Shown piece by piece: positions 16,533-25,281 of a stretch of 64,000 nt of DNA. This DNA is from UBA4781 sp963674975 (GTDB lineage Bacteria > Chloroflexota > Anaerolineae > Anaerolineales > Anaerolineaceae). How positions within the stretch are numbered: the first letter of the stretch is position 1; each line of letters starts with the position of its first letter. The stretch lies in the NCBI GenBank assembly GCA_963674975.1, contig OY771913.1, positions 2,046,001-2,110,000 on the forward strand. The letters run 5' to 3'. Both the position numbers and the translations under genes were made by a program. Below the pieces are notes generated by a model. It did not search any database. It was not told where the DNA came from and saw only the letters and a program-made list of their open reading frames with translations.

Positions 16533-16546
16533 TGTTTTCGCTACCA
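16533..16546. promoter_or_regulatory. LacI/MalR-like operator upstream of malE
   Basis: TGTTTTCGCTACCA (minus strand TGGTAGCGAAAACA) differs from the LacI-family form TGNNANCGNTNNCA at one position. It lies 47-60 nt before the malE start, suiting repression by a maltose-type LacI regulator. Read by eye; moderate support. Confidence 0.4.
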
Positions 16547-16553
16547 CCTCCTT
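16545..16553 (-). promoter_or_regulatory. Orphan strong Shine-Dalgarno in the malE leader
   Basis: AAGGAGGTG 59 nt upstream of malE, with no usable start codon at normal spacing. It resembles the 5' mRNA-stabilising ribosome sites (STAB-SD) known from Bacillus. The same arrangement recurs at 18847 and 35262. Confidence 0.45.
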
Positions 16554-16909
16554 TTTAATAGAAAGTAATACGATCATATAAATTAAAAGAATTTAACGAG
16601 TATGCTATGCAATGCTAATCAGGGAGAGGTTTTTCTTTGATGGAGTGTCGATTTCTGTTCCCCAAAGTTTATAAAACCGAACTGTATGTGAATTCAGTAT
16701 ACATCGAATTCTGGAAGAATTACAGCTAATGAATATGACATTCGTCTTTATTATCTGAGAGGGAATTACTTTGACATAATTTTGAAAAAGATAACATTTT
16801 TAGAAACAGATTTTCACATGATACATACAGAATGTTTTCTAAAGGAGAATATCTACTATTTCTAAAAACAGCTCTTGTGAAATATATAAAAAAAGGTTTG
16901 AAGGGTAAT

Positions 16910-16990
16910 ATGAAAATCGGAAAATTTTTGAAATTATATTCTATCTATATGAATTACAAATCTCTTTTTTTAAACGCATGGTTGAGATGA
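16910..16990 (+). pseudogene. Short 26-codon ORF, possible 5' gene remnant
   Basis: ATG AAA ... TGA encoding MKIGKFLKLYSIYMN followed by a hydrophobic stretch, with AAGGG 4 nt before the ATG. The pattern (short basic start, then Leu-rich membrane-like helix) recalls the N-terminus of lasso-peptide B2-type proteins, but the match is from memory and only 26 codons long. It could be a decayed gene end, a small peptide or chance. Confidence 0.2.
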
Positions 16991-16995
16991 AAACA

Positions 16996-17030
16996 ATAAG
17001 ACCTCTCCATTGAAGTTGGAGAGGTCTTAT
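16996..17030 (-). terminator. Intrinsic terminator of the alpha/beta hydrolase gene
   Basis: ATAAGACCTCTCCA (16996-17009) and TGGAGAGGTCTTAT (17017-17030) form a perfect 14-bp stem with a 7-nt loop, followed on the minus strand by TGTTTTC. It begins 12 nt after the hydrolase stop codon. Confidence 0.85.
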
Positions 17031-17041
17031 GTTAGATTTTG

Positions 17042-18787
17042 TTACAATAAGAAGCTTGCTAGCATTTGCTCTGCAAGTATCATCCAACAGACAAAGAATG
17101 CATTCAAAAATGCTCCTACATATACTTTACCTGTCTTACGATAAAAGTAAGTTGAAACGACTGTCCACATGAGCATTATTGGAACAAATGCCCAGAACCA
17201 GTGCTGCATAAACCCTTGAGCGAAAGCAGGACCAGCCGGGTGACTTTTTAGATAAGCGAAAGGACCCCACCAAATAGCCCACAAATAGTACCAAGGAGAC
17301 ATGATGAGGATATTTGTGAGTAATTCCTTTCCGAAGCTTGCAGTACCACCCTTTGGGCGAAGCAAACCGTGCAGATTTGCGGCGAAGACAATATATGCAA
17401 GCATGAAAGGTACAATATATTTACAAAGGTATCCAATTCTACCCAGTGTCATCAATCTTAATCCCTCATTCCACATTCGGAAGTCGACTTGAAACACACT
17501 GTAGATGATCGCTACCACTAGGTAAGTAGATGCAATGATGCAGAATGCCAGCAGTAATGACTTACCAATCTTTTTCCAATCGATCTTCTTGTTCCAAGTT
17601 AATCCCAGATTATCCCCAGACACCTCTTTATTGCTTTTTAGTACAAAGCGGTTGAACAGGAATATCACTACAGTGATCGCAGCTACAATGACAGTCCATC
17701 CCATGAGACCTGTGATCTTATTGAATGGCCAGAATGCAGGTGATTTCGCTGTTAATCCGTGGAAATAGAAAAGGGTAGCTGGTCCGATGATCGCTGAGAG
17801 GATTGCGGAGATCCACCAACCTTTTCCTGTTTGTCCCTTGAATACAGGAAGCGGTTCAACCAGTGGTTTAAAGTAAGCGGATTGTAAGAGAAGAGCACCA
17901 AGCATTAACATGAAAAAGACCGCTCCTGCTAATGCGATTGTCGTGCCGACATATCTCCAGATCCAAATTTGATTAGAAGGATCAATATTGTTAGGAGCCG
18001 TGTTTGTCTTTTGGATCCAGTCAATAGTATTTTCAATTACACCAGGATTTATATATTCTGCATTGTGAACTGTATTCATAAAATAAATCACATGAGCAGT
18101 TCCATCTTCTATCGATCCATAGACATTTCCGAATTGAATATCAGCAGCATCAGTAACACCGATGAAAGGAAGCAGAGTTGATGAGCTAGTTAATGCATTA
18201 TCATCAAGAGAAACGATAATCGCTGCGTTTCGTGGTGTTGAGAGATCGGGATTTAAGGGCGTGGAGCCAAGCAGTACCATGGAAGTATAACCATCTGGGT
18301 ATTTCGCAGCAGCATAACCAGTTGCTATTCCACCCATAGAATGTCCGGCGATACTAATATGGTCGGGGTCAACAATATCAAGTGATCTAATATAAGCTAA
18401 AGCTTCCGGACCTCCGAATCCATGTTCGGGCGGTTTACCAAATGGAAGTTCAGCGGGTCCTTCAGAAAAACTATGACCTCTCATATCAAAGCTCAGAACA
18501 ACATAACCCCGCCTCGATAGCTCAACTGAGATCGAGGAGTATTTATCAGCCGATGCGTCACCTCCATGGATGAATACCACACCAGGTGCAGGATTATCAC
18601 TTGAGACTCCATCGGGAATGTACAGTCTACCATGCAATAGAGCACCATCTTCACCAATGAAATCTACAAGCTTAACAGTAACTTTTCCACCATTTGTATC
18701 AATGGACCATGCGAGGAGACTACCAATTAAAATTATCACAAGCGAAAGTGTAAAAAACCCCCAAGTCTTCTTTGAATCCTTGTTCAT
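17042..18787 (-). CDS. Membrane-anchored alpha/beta hydrolase with polytopic C-terminus
   Basis: A 581-residue protein with three parts. An N-terminal transmembrane anchor covers about 9-27. An alpha/beta hydrolase domain covers about 38-290, with oxyanion loop FIHGGDAS, FDMRGHSFSEG and nucleophile elbow AGHSMGG (Ser150). A C-terminal block of about seven hydrophobic segments (roughly 300-580) completes it. The hydrolase faces outside if the first segment is a signal anchor. Peptidase S9/dienelactone-hydrolase-like esterases are the closest recognisable type; the substrate is unknown. The ATG at 18787 has GGAGGG 5 nt upstream and is preferred to a TTG 12 codons earlier. It stands alone between two terminator-bounded regions. 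Confidence 0.75.
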   Translation of the reverse strand: MNKDSKKTWGFFTLSLVIILIGSLLAWSIDTNGGKVTVKLVDFIGEDGALLHGRLYIPDGVSSDNPAPGVVFIHGGDASADKYSSISVELSRRGYVVLSFDMRGHSFSEGPAELPFGKPPEHGFGGPEALAYIRSLDIVDPDHISIAGHSMGGIATGYAAAKYPDGYTSMVLLGSTPLNPDLSTPRNAAIIVSLDDNALTSSSTLLPFIGVTDAADIQFGNVYGSIEDGTAHVIYFMNTVHNAEYINPGVIENTIDWIQKTNTAPNNIDPSNQIWIWRYVGTTIALAGAVFFMLMLGALLLQSAYFKPLVEPLPVFKGQTGKGWWISAILSAIIGPATLFYFHGLTAKSPAFWPFNKITGLMGWTVIVAAITVVIFLFNRFVLKSNKEVSGDNLGLTWNKKIDWKKIGKSLLLAFCIIASTYLVVAIIYSVFQVDFRMWNEGLRLMTLGRIGYLCKYIVPFMLAYIVFAANLHGLLRPKGGTASFGKELLTNILIMSPWYYLWAIWWGPFAYLKSHPAGPAFAQGFMQHWFWAFVPIMLMWTVVSTYFYRKTGKVYVGAFLNAFFVCWMILAEQMLASFLL

Positions 18788-18806
18788 GTTTTCCCTCCAA
18801 TTATTT

Positions 18807-18839
18807 ATATTTACTAAAACCAATCATATTTACTAAAAC
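18807..18839. repeat. 14-bp direct repeat upstream of the hydrolase gene
   Basis: ATATTTACTAAAAC occurs at 18807-18820 and again at 18826-18839, 19 bp apart start to start, in the 5' leader of the hydrolase gene. It could be a tandem protein-binding site or a small duplication. Confidence 0.5.
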
Positions 18840-18846
18840 TTTTTTT

Positions 18847-18855
18847 CCTCCTTTC
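18847..18855 (-). promoter_or_regulatory. Orphan strong Shine-Dalgarno in the hydrolase leader
   Basis: GAAAGGAGG, 60 nt upstream of the hydrolase start, with no start codon within 20 nt. It is identical in form to the described Bacillus STAB-SD sequence that protects mRNA 5' ends. Confidence 0.45.
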
Positions 18856-19205
18856 TATAAAAAATGAGTAACTAATATTTAATAAGTGCAAAGAACATGA
18901 TTATTAATACGGAAGTAGTATTATTTATTATTTTTCTATAAAAATTTTATCAAGGATTATCCTACAGAAAAAAATCAAAAGAATCAAATAAAAAGGTACT
19001 ATGTGCAGGAAATATCAAAATAACCCCCCAAAAAAAAGAGAATATTCCCAAATGTTTTATAAAAGATGGATTCTAACTTTTACCGATATATTTCAGAAAG
19101 AGGGATAAGTATTTTCCAAATTTGTATCTTTTGAAACGTAATTTCAACAAAGGGTTATTTTCTGAAAAATATTATTGAGATGTTAGATCTTTTAAAACAC
19201 CAGAT

Positions 19206-19571
19206 TTACATATCTCTGCTGGCTATAATAGAAATGCCGGTATTTAAAGCATTTTCCCAAATAACCTGTCCTTCTTTGACGGGTGCCTGCACCTGTAAGC
19301 TGCGCAGCTTTTTCAAGAGTTCAAATATACGTCCTTTTGGAAAAGGAGAAGCAGTGTAGACAGGCAAAAGAGGGTGCATTCCGCCCTTGATCTGCACGGT
19401 GGTCGCGACCATACGCCGCGGATCGGTCATCTCCCCTTGCGCATAGAGAACGCCGCGCTTGCAGCCCTGGTTTGAAACCAGGATCTCTTCTCCTTCACGG
19501 TGAATATTTAAGCGGCAGCCCTTGGGGCATGCCACGCAGATGATTTGTTGGTCTTTTGAATTTGTGTTCAT
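19206..19571 (-). CDS. DUF1667 Cys-rich protein of the glycerol-3-phosphate dehydrogenase set
   Basis: A 121-residue protein with CVACPKGCRL near the N-terminus and a later GCKRG, typical of DUF1667. This family is regularly encoded after a GlpA-like flavoprotein and an FAD/NAD oxidoreductase in anaerobic Gram-positive and related bacteria, where it is thought to be a small subunit of an alternative glycerol-3-phosphate dehydrogenase. The gene order is the same here. ATG 19571 has GAGG 7 nt upstream; a TTG at 19577 overlapping the previous stop is an alternative. Its biochemical role is not established. Confidence 0.85.
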   Translation of the reverse strand: MNTNSKDQQIICVACPKGCRLNIHREGEEILVSNQGCKRGVLYAQGEMTDPRRMVATTVQIKGGMHPLLPVYTASPFPKGRIFELLKKLRSLQVQAPVKEGQVIWENALNTGISIIASRDM

Positions 19572-19573
19572 CT

Positions 19574-20854
19574 TCAATCCTCGCGATCTACTACCTGTAC
19601 TACCAGCCGTTCTGCTTTTTTAAGCAGTTCGATATGCTTTTCTTTCAATGGAATCGTTACCATTTCTCCCGGACGGGCATAGGGCAGAGCTTTACTGGCA
19701 ATGATCTCTTCTTCCCCATCGGTAACCTGTACCTTAACCGGATGCTCCAGCGGCTTGGTCACGCGCATTTGCAATTGTTCTTCGTGAGAAGAAAGACTTT
19801 CGATATCCAGAAAATGAGGGATCACATGGTGTACATTCTGTCCATGTTGAACCGGGATTTTCTTGTTAAGCAGCAGCTTTCCACCGGCATACAGTGCAGC
19901 GCTCTCTCCGGCGCGCAGTCCAGCGCCTGTTACCCAATCAACCAGATCGTATACATGCACCACGTTTCCTGAAGCAAAGAATCCATCCACGTTGGTTTGA
20001 AAATGATTATCGACGAAAGGTCCTGATGTGAGCGGATCAAGCTGAATGCCGATCTGTCGTGAAAGTTCGTTCTCCGGGATCAAACCCACAGAGAGCAGCA
20101 GTGTATCGCAGGGGATAACTTCTTCACTGCCGGGTACTTCCTGCCAGTGGTCATCTACTGCAACAGTTTCGATGGCTTCCACGCGCTCATTTCCGATGAT
20201 GCGTTTGACTGTATGCTGCATCTGTAGAGGAATATCAAAATCCTGCAAACACTGAACGTAATTGCGCATCAATCCCGAAAGGTAGGGCATGATCTCAAGC
20301 ACTCTTTCAACCTTTGCACCTTCAAAGGTCAGGCGGCGTGCCATGATCATCCCAATATCTCCAGAGCCGAGAATGACGATCTTTTTACCGGGCATAAAGC
20401 CTTCTACATTGACCCAGCGCTGGGCGGTGCCGGCAGTATACACTCCCGCCGGTCGTGCCCCGGGCAGCCGCACTTGAGCGCGGGTGCGCTCGCGGCAGCC
20501 CATGGCTAAAATGATCGCTTTTGCCTGAATTTCCAGCATACCTTCTTTCTTGTTGCTGGCAAAAATACGTTTGTCTTTAGTGATTTCCAGAACCATGGTA
20601 TCGAGCAGGAACTGCACCCCCGCTTTTTCTGCTTCATTAATGAAGTGCTGGGCATAGGCAGGACCTGGTAAATCCTTTTTGAAGATCTCAACACCGAAAC
20701 CATTGTGAATACACTGCAGCAGAATTCCACCCGGTTCCTTGTCGCGTTCGATAAGCAGTACGTTCTTCGCTCCGTTCTGCCTGGCAGCCAGAGCAGCAGC
20801 CAGACCGCCTGGTCCGCTGCCGATCACGGCAATATCGCAGTTTTTGATCTTCAT
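19574..20854 (-). CDS. FAD/NAD-dependent oxidoreductase subunit of glycerol-3-phosphate dehydrogenase
   Basis: A 426-residue two-dinucleotide-domain flavoprotein. The FAD motif VIGSGPGGLAAALAA is at the N-terminus, and a second nucleotide site ILGSGDIGMIMARRLTFEG is in the middle. A C-terminal FAD block reads GFFASGNVVHVYDLVDWVTGAG. It lies between the GlpA-like and DUF1667 genes with 4-nt overlaps on both sides, so the three form one coupled unit. The likely role is to pass electrons from glycerol 3-phosphate oxidation to NAD or another carrier. No membrane anchor is seen. Confidence 0.85.
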   Translation of the reverse strand: MKIKNCDIAVIGSGPGGLAAALAARQNGAKNVLLIERDKEPGGILLQCIHNGFGVEIFKKDLPGPAYAQHFINEAEKAGVQFLLDTMVLEITKDKRIFASNKKEGMLEIQAKAIILAMGCRERTRAQVRLPGARPAGVYTAGTAQRWVNVEGFMPGKKIVILGSGDIGMIMARRLTFEGAKVERVLEIMPYLSGLMRNYVQCLQDFDIPLQMQHTVKRIIGNERVEAIETVAVDDHWQEVPGSEEVIPCDTLLLSVGLIPENELSRQIGIQLDPLTSGPFVDNHFQTNVDGFFASGNVVHVYDLVDWVTGAGLRAGESAALYAGGKLLLNKKIPVQHGQNVHHVIPHFLDIESLSSHEEQLQMRVTKPLEHPVKVQVTDGEEEIIASKALPYARPGEMVTIPLKEKHIELLKKAERLVVQVVDRED

Positions 20855-22347
20855 CGCATACCCCCTGCGTCTTTGGTAGATCGATAAAGGAATTTTGAAG
20901 AGCCGTTCTTTTTGCTTACCTCTAATTGGGAAGTTCCTAATTCGCGGGCTAAAATTTCTGTCACACGCGGCATATCGAAACCGCCCTGGCAGCGCCCGGT
21001 TCCCAGCCAGGTGCGTCTTTTGATGGCATCATAGGTTAAGGCAGGAATGGGAGAGTGTATCTCTGCCACGATCTCACCTTCGGTGACATTTTCACAGCGG
21101 CAGACCACTCGACCATAGCGTGGGTCTTTTTTAATCAGGGCATCTCGTTCTTCATAGTTTAGATGTTTAAACTGCGGACGAGCCGGGCGGATGGGATCCC
21201 AATCCTGTTTTTCCTCAAAATTTTCTCCTGCGTCTTTAAGAAGATCGATCACATACTGAGCGATCGCAGGAGCTGCGGTTAACCCAGGTGATTCAATTCC
21301 ACCCAGGTTGATAAACCCCTGCACTGTGTCTGGAATTTCTATCAAGAAATCATCTGTCGTTTCATTGGTTGAGCTTTCAACAACGAAATTTCCACTTGCT
21401 CGCAAGCCTGCGAAGATTGAAATAATGTTGCGCGGATTGATCGTAGGAACTAATTTCTTTGCGCCTTCAAAAACCTCATTCATACCCATTGGAGTGTTTT
21501 CTTTGTTTTCTTTATCTTCGATATTCTTCGCATTAGGTCCGAGGATAGTATTTCCGTGAACGGTGGTGGTTACCAGAATACCCTTGCTGATATTGGTTGG
21601 TACCGGGAACAGTACATTATTCACGGTGAATTGTGAACGATCCAGAACGAAATATTCTCCTTTGCGTGGATTGATCTGGAAATCAGGACGTACGCCTGCT
21701 TTATGCATTACAACGTCCGAAAATAGACCGGCAGCGTTGATCACCCAGCGGCTGGCGAATTCTCCCTGGTTGGTTTTAATGCCTATAATCTTCTTTCCAT
21801 CCCAGAGAAAATCTTCAAAAGTTGTGTGCCTGAAAAGTTTCACTCCATTTTGTACAGCATTTTCAGCAGCGGCAATTGTTACTCCAAATGGATCGCAGAC
21901 ACCGCCAGTGGTCGCCCACAGGGCTCCGCTCACTTCTGGATTGATGTTTGGTTCGCGTTTGCGAACTTCTTCTGCATCTAGTATGCGCATTCCCTGAACG
22001 CCGTTCATTTTCCCCCGCTGCATGAGTTCATCTAGCTTAGGCAGTTCTTCTTTACCAATTGATACGACATAATCACCGTGTCGATCAAAAGCGAATTGAA
22101 GCTGCTGAGCCAGTTCATCCCATTTGGGATTTGCGGCAACATTGAGTTTTGCTTTTAGGGTACCGGGGATAGCATCGTAACCGGGATGTACGATTGCTGT
22201 ATTAGCGGCGCTGGTTCCTGAACCTATATCAGATTCTTTTTCGATTACCAGTATGTTCAATTTATAACGCGATAAAAATCGCGCGACCATGCATCCAACC
22301 ACTCCTCCCCCAATGATAATAATATCGAAGTTGTTCTCTTTTTTCAT
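20851..22347 (-). CDS. GlpA-like FAD-dependent glycerol-3-phosphate dehydrogenase with BFD-like domain
   Basis: A 498-residue flavoprotein that should oxidise glycerol 3-phosphate to dihydroxyacetone phosphate. The N-terminus has IIIGGGVVGCMVARFLS. The DAO-type catalytic part includes NTAIVHPGYDA and GLRASGNFVVE. The C-terminal domain is of the BFD [2Fe-2S] type with Cys416-x-Cys418 and Cys453, but the position of the fourth ligand is Asp458 (GRCQGGFDMPR), where relatives normally have Cys. The gene lies first in the set, divergent from glpK and next to a SorC-type regulator, which supports glycerol use. Confidence 0.9.
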   Translation of the reverse strand: MKKENNFDIIIIGGGVVGCMVARFLSRYKLNILVIEKESDIGSGTSAANTAIVHPGYDAIPGTLKAKLNVAANPKWDELAQQLQFAFDRHGDYVVSIGKEELPKLDELMQRGKMNGVQGMRILDAEEVRKREPNINPEVSGALWATTGGVCDPFGVTIAAAENAVQNGVKLFRHTTFEDFLWDGKKIIGIKTNQGEFASRWVINAAGLFSDVVMHKAGVRPDFQINPRKGEYFVLDRSQFTVNNVLFPVPTNISKGILVTTTVHGNTILGPNAKNIEDKENKENTPMGMNEVFEGAKKLVPTINPRNIISIFAGLRASGNFVVESSTNETTDDFLIEIPDTVQGFINLGGIESPGLTAAPAIAQYVIDLLKDAGENFEEKQDWDPIRPARPQFKHLNYEERDALIKKDPRYGRVVCRCENVTEGEIVAEIHSPIPALTYDAIKRRTWLGTGRCQGGFDMPRVTEILARELGTSQLEVSKKNGSSKFLYRSTKDAGGMR

Positions 22348-22405
22348 TTTGGTCTGATTTTACAAAGGTTTAAATTTATCGCTTTGAAAATACCTTTCTG
22401 ATAGA

Positions 22406-23377
22406 TTAATTTGTTTTTTTCCCAAACTGCTCGATCAAAGACCTGGCAGTTGGTTCGTCTACTATTAGTTCCTTTATTAATCCTCCTAACAACGCTGAAT
22501 GCAGCCCTTTAACTTTGGCTAATCCCGAAACAACGCATATACAGTGTTTTTGTCGGAATAGATTAAGATTAGGACCACTTGCTCGTTCATTTAAAGGAAT
22601 ATTTGAAAAACTCCCGTCTTCTTTGAAGAAGACGGTTGCGATATCTCCAACAATTTGATATTTGGGTAACTCTTGCAGATCTTTTTCTTCCAGATAACCG
22701 CCTGCATAAACATGACTTGGGACGCCGGCATTGACGGACCCAATGCTATGGAGGAGAAGATCAGTTTGTTTTTGCAGCTGTAAAATACGTTGAATGCTGC
22801 GTTCTTGCCACATGGCGTTTTTTGTGCTGGCGTAATCAAAAAAAGTAGGTACTGGAAATAAGTGGGCACGTGCCTGATAATTCGCAGCAAAACGCATGAT
22901 GATCTCGCTTGCGTACTCAATGCCCATCGTTCTGGTATTCCCGGCTCCATTCAACTGCACGATCTGACTATTATGGGTAACTTTCGGAAGTAAATATCGA
23001 GAAATAGCGCTGAGTGTTGTTCCCCAGGCAATACCGAGTATCATATTGGAATCATACAAGGTGTTCAAATATTTTGCAGTATATTGAGCAACACGTTCCA
23101 ACCATTCCACTTCACCAACAATATCAGGGACAGGAACAACATGAACTTTCCAGACTGAATAGATCTCTGTAATCTTTTTCTCGAGTTTTAACGGCTGCTC
23201 GATGGGATCAATAATACGTATATCAACGTAGCCATTTTCTTTAGCGTAGCTTATCAAACGAGAAATGGAAGATCGTGATAGATTCATTTCTCGCGCTATT
23301 GCAGCGCAAGTCATCCCTTGATAGAAATACATGCGAGCTGCACGGATAGATTCGTTGATCTTTTCTGCTTTATCCAT
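22406..23377 (-). CDS. SorC/DeoR-type sugar-binding transcriptional regulator, probable glycerol regulator
   Basis: A 323-residue regulator with an N-terminal helix-turn-helix (YFYQGMTCAAIAREMNLSRSSISRLISYAKENG) and a C-terminal SorC-type sugar-phosphate-binding domain (about 70-320; ILGIAWGTTLSAISRYL, VQLNGAGNT, HSIGSVNAG). Members bind phosphorylated ligands. It sits between glpK and the dehydrogenase genes, so a glycerol-related phosphate is the likely inducer. An ATG 24 nt further upstream (23401) is possible; neither start has a strong ribosome site. Confidence 0.85.
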   Translation of the reverse strand: MDKAEKINESIRAARMYFYQGMTCAAIAREMNLSRSSISRLISYAKENGYVDIRIIDPIEQPLKLEKKITEIYSVWKVHVVPVPDIVGEVEWLERVAQYTAKYLNTLYDSNMILGIAWGTTLSAISRYLLPKVTHNSQIVQLNGAGNTRTMGIEYASEIIMRFAANYQARAHLFPVPTFFDYASTKNAMWQERSIQRILQLQKQTDLLLHSIGSVNAGVPSHVYAGGYLEEKDLQELPKYQIVGDIATVFFKEDGSFSNIPLNERASGPNLNLFRQKHCICVVSGLAKVKGLHSALLGGLIKELIVDEPTARSLIEQFGKKTN

Positions 23378-23406
23378 AATATTTGCCTGCTTAACATACA
23401 ATATAA

Positions 23407-23474
23407 TGCATAATTTTTCAAATAAATTGCAATTAATTTCATATGATAAAAATAATATTTTAGCAAACTATGCA
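23407..23474. promoter_or_regulatory. Candidate inverted operator half-sites between the regulator and glpK
   Basis: TGCATAATTTTT (23407-23418, plus) and TGCATAGTTTGC (23474 to 23463, minus) are inverted near-copies about 55 bp apart in the divergent control region. They could be two SorC-type operators allowing looping. A glpK -10-like TATAAT lies at 23511-23516. Support is by eye only. Confidence 0.3.
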
Positions 23475-23577
23475 CCTTTGTGCTCTACAATTGAAAATGA
23501 AAAGATTTTCTATAATATATGTGTATAGTGAATTCGTCATCCATATAAAATATTTTTGTTATATACAGGGAGAGAAA

Positions 23578-25083
23578 ATGGCAGAATATATTGCATCTAT
23601 TGATCAAGGAACAACCAGCACTCGTTGTATTTTATTCAATCATGGCGGTGAAATTATTAGCTGTCATCAATTAGAGCACAAGCAGATCTACCCTCAACCG
23701 GGTTGGGTAGAGCATAATCCGAATGAGATCTGGGCGCGTACGCAGGATGTGATTATGGAAGCCATGCGCAATGCGGGCGCACGTGCTGAAGATATTACTG
23801 CTATTGGCATCACCAACCAGCGGGAAACAACCATAGTATGGGATAAAGCAACTGGCAAGATTTTCTACAATGCCATTGTCTGGCAGGATACGCGAACCGA
23901 TAAGATCATACAGAAGCTGGGGAAAGAAGGCGGACAGAACCGCTTTCAACAGAAAGTTGGACTGCCCCTGGCAACCTATTTTTCCGGTCCAAAGATCAAA
24001 TGGATATTGGAGAATGTTGAGGGAGTGAAAGAAGCAGCTCTGGCAGGCAAGGCGGTGTTTGGGAATATGGATACCTGGTTGATCTGGAACCTGACCGGTG
24101 GAGTGAACGGTGGGGTGCATGTGACGGATGTAACCAATGCCAGCCGCACCATGCTGATGGATTTAAGAACCCTGCAGTGGGATAAAGAGATCTGCCAGAT
24201 CATGGGCATTCCCATGCAGATGCTGCCCGAGATTCATCCTTCTTCCCAGGTCTATGGATATACCAAAGCCGATGGTCCATTTGGGGGTGTCATTCCGGTG
24301 GCAGGTGATCTGGGTGATCAGCAAGCCGCAACAGTAGGGCAGGCTTGTTTTGATGTGGGAGAAGCCAAGAATACCTACGGCACCGGCTGCTTTATGATCC
24401 TCAACACCGGGAATGAGCTGGTGTTTTCTAAAAATGGGTTATTGACCACCATGTGCTATCAATTCAAGAATGAAAAACCGGTTTATGCGCTGGAAGGTTC
24501 AATTGCTATTACCGGTGCGCTGGTGCAGTGGCTGCGTGATAACTTGAAGATGATCGATAGTGCTCCTGAAATTGAAGATCTGGCAAAGACAGTAGATGAT
24601 AACGGCGGCATGTATCTGGTGCCGGCTTTTTCAGGGTTATTTGCTCCATACTGGCGCTCGGATGCGCGCGGCGTCATTGTAGGTCTGACCCGCTATGTCA
24701 ACCGCGGTCATTTTGCCCGCGCGGCTCTTGAAGCGACAGCTTTCCAAACGCGTGAAGTGTTGGAAGCCATGAAAGCGGATTCCAATGTTGATCTGCTGGT
24801 ATTGAAAGTGGATGGGGGCATGGTGAAAAATGATCTGCTTATGCAGATCCAGGCAGATGTGCTGCAGGTGCCGGTCATTCGTCCGAAAGTGGCAGAGACC
24901 ACTGCTCTGGGAGCAGCGTATGCTGCCGGATATGCGGTTGATTTCTGGAAAGACTTGAATGAAATGCGTGCCAATTGGAAGAAAGATAAAATTTGGACGC
25001 CGCAGCCGCATAGTCCGCTGTATTCTGAAAAGTATAAAGAATGGAAGAAAGCGGTTACCCGCACTTTCGATTGGATAGAATAA
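23578..25083 (+). CDS. glpK: Glycerol kinase
   Basis: A 501-residue FGGY-family kinase phosphorylating glycerol to glycerol 3-phosphate. The N-terminal phosphate loop reads SIDQGTTSTRCILF, the substrate region includes ITNQRETTIVWDKATG and IVWQDTRT, and YGTGCFMILNTG and DGGMVKNDLLMQIQAD are family signatures. ATG 23578 has GGGAGAG just upstream; an upstream in-frame extension to 23470 has no family similarity. It opposes the SorC regulator and glycerol-3-phosphate dehydrogenase genes, completing the route glycerol to dihydroxyacetone phosphate. No GlpF is nearby. Confidence 0.96.
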   Translation: MAEYIASIDQGTTSTRCILFNHGGEIISCHQLEHKQIYPQPGWVEHNPNEIWARTQDVIMEAMRNAGARAEDITAIGITNQRETTIVWDKATGKIFYNAIVWQDTRTDKIIQKLGKEGGQNRFQQKVGLPLATYFSGPKIKWILENVEGVKEAALAGKAVFGNMDTWLIWNLTGGVNGGVHVTDVTNASRTMLMDLRTLQWDKEICQIMGIPMQMLPEIHPSSQVYGYTKADGPFGGVIPVAGDLGDQQAATVGQACFDVGEAKNTYGTGCFMILNTGNELVFSKNGLLTTMCYQFKNEKPVYALEGSIAITGALVQWLRDNLKMIDSAPEIEDLAKTVDDNGGMYLVPAFSGLFAPYWRSDARGVIVGLTRYVNRGHFARAALEATAFQTREVLEAMKADSNVDLLVLKVDGGMVKNDLLMQIQADVLQVPVIRPKVAETTALGAAYAAGYAVDFWKDLNEMRANWKKDKIWTPQPHSPLYSEKYKEWKKAVTRTFDWIE

Positions 25084-25110
25084 AAAAATCTCTTCTCTTC
25101 CTCAATAGAT

Positions 25111-25144
25111 AAAGAAACAGGTTCCAAAGGAAACCTGTTTCTTT
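25111..25144. terminator. Terminator after glpK
   Basis: AAAGAAACAGGTT (25111-25123) and AACCTGTTTCTTT (25132-25144) form a 13-bp stem with an 8-nt loop and flanking A/T tracts, 27 nt after the glpK stop. Confidence 0.8.
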
Positions 25145-25281
25145 GTGTATTTTTCAATCAATCTTCTAACAAACGCACTCTTTTTTCTGGGGGACAGGAA
25201 AATTAGTAAAGTAATTTTATATAAACTGCTAATGACTTATCTTCTCAGGCTGGGTACAATAAATTTAGAATTGAGGTTGTT

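Larger units (their letters stand above)
16487..16995. other. Intergenic region upstream of malE; no full-length gene
   Basis: About 500 AT-rich bases with no long ORF. It contains the malE leader (LacI-like site, orphan Shine-Dalgarno), a plus-strand TTGACA at 16771-16776 with a TAACAT 15 nt later (a sub-optimal promoter), and a 26-codon plus-strand ORF at 16910-16990. The plus-strand items point toward the terminator at 16996 and have no gene to serve. Confidence 0.5.
18788..19205. other. Intergenic region between the glp genes and the hydrolase gene
   Basis: About 420 AT-rich bases without a credible ORF. The hydrolase-proximal part holds a 14-bp direct repeat and an orphan ribosome site; the rest shows no element I can name. 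No clear terminator follows the DUF1667 gene. Confidence 0.5.

Noticed and set aside
16495..16545. Short GTG ORF starting in the malE leader (GTG GTA GCG AAA)
   Set aside because: The GTG overlaps the AAGGAG itself, giving no ribosome spacing, so translation from it is implausible.
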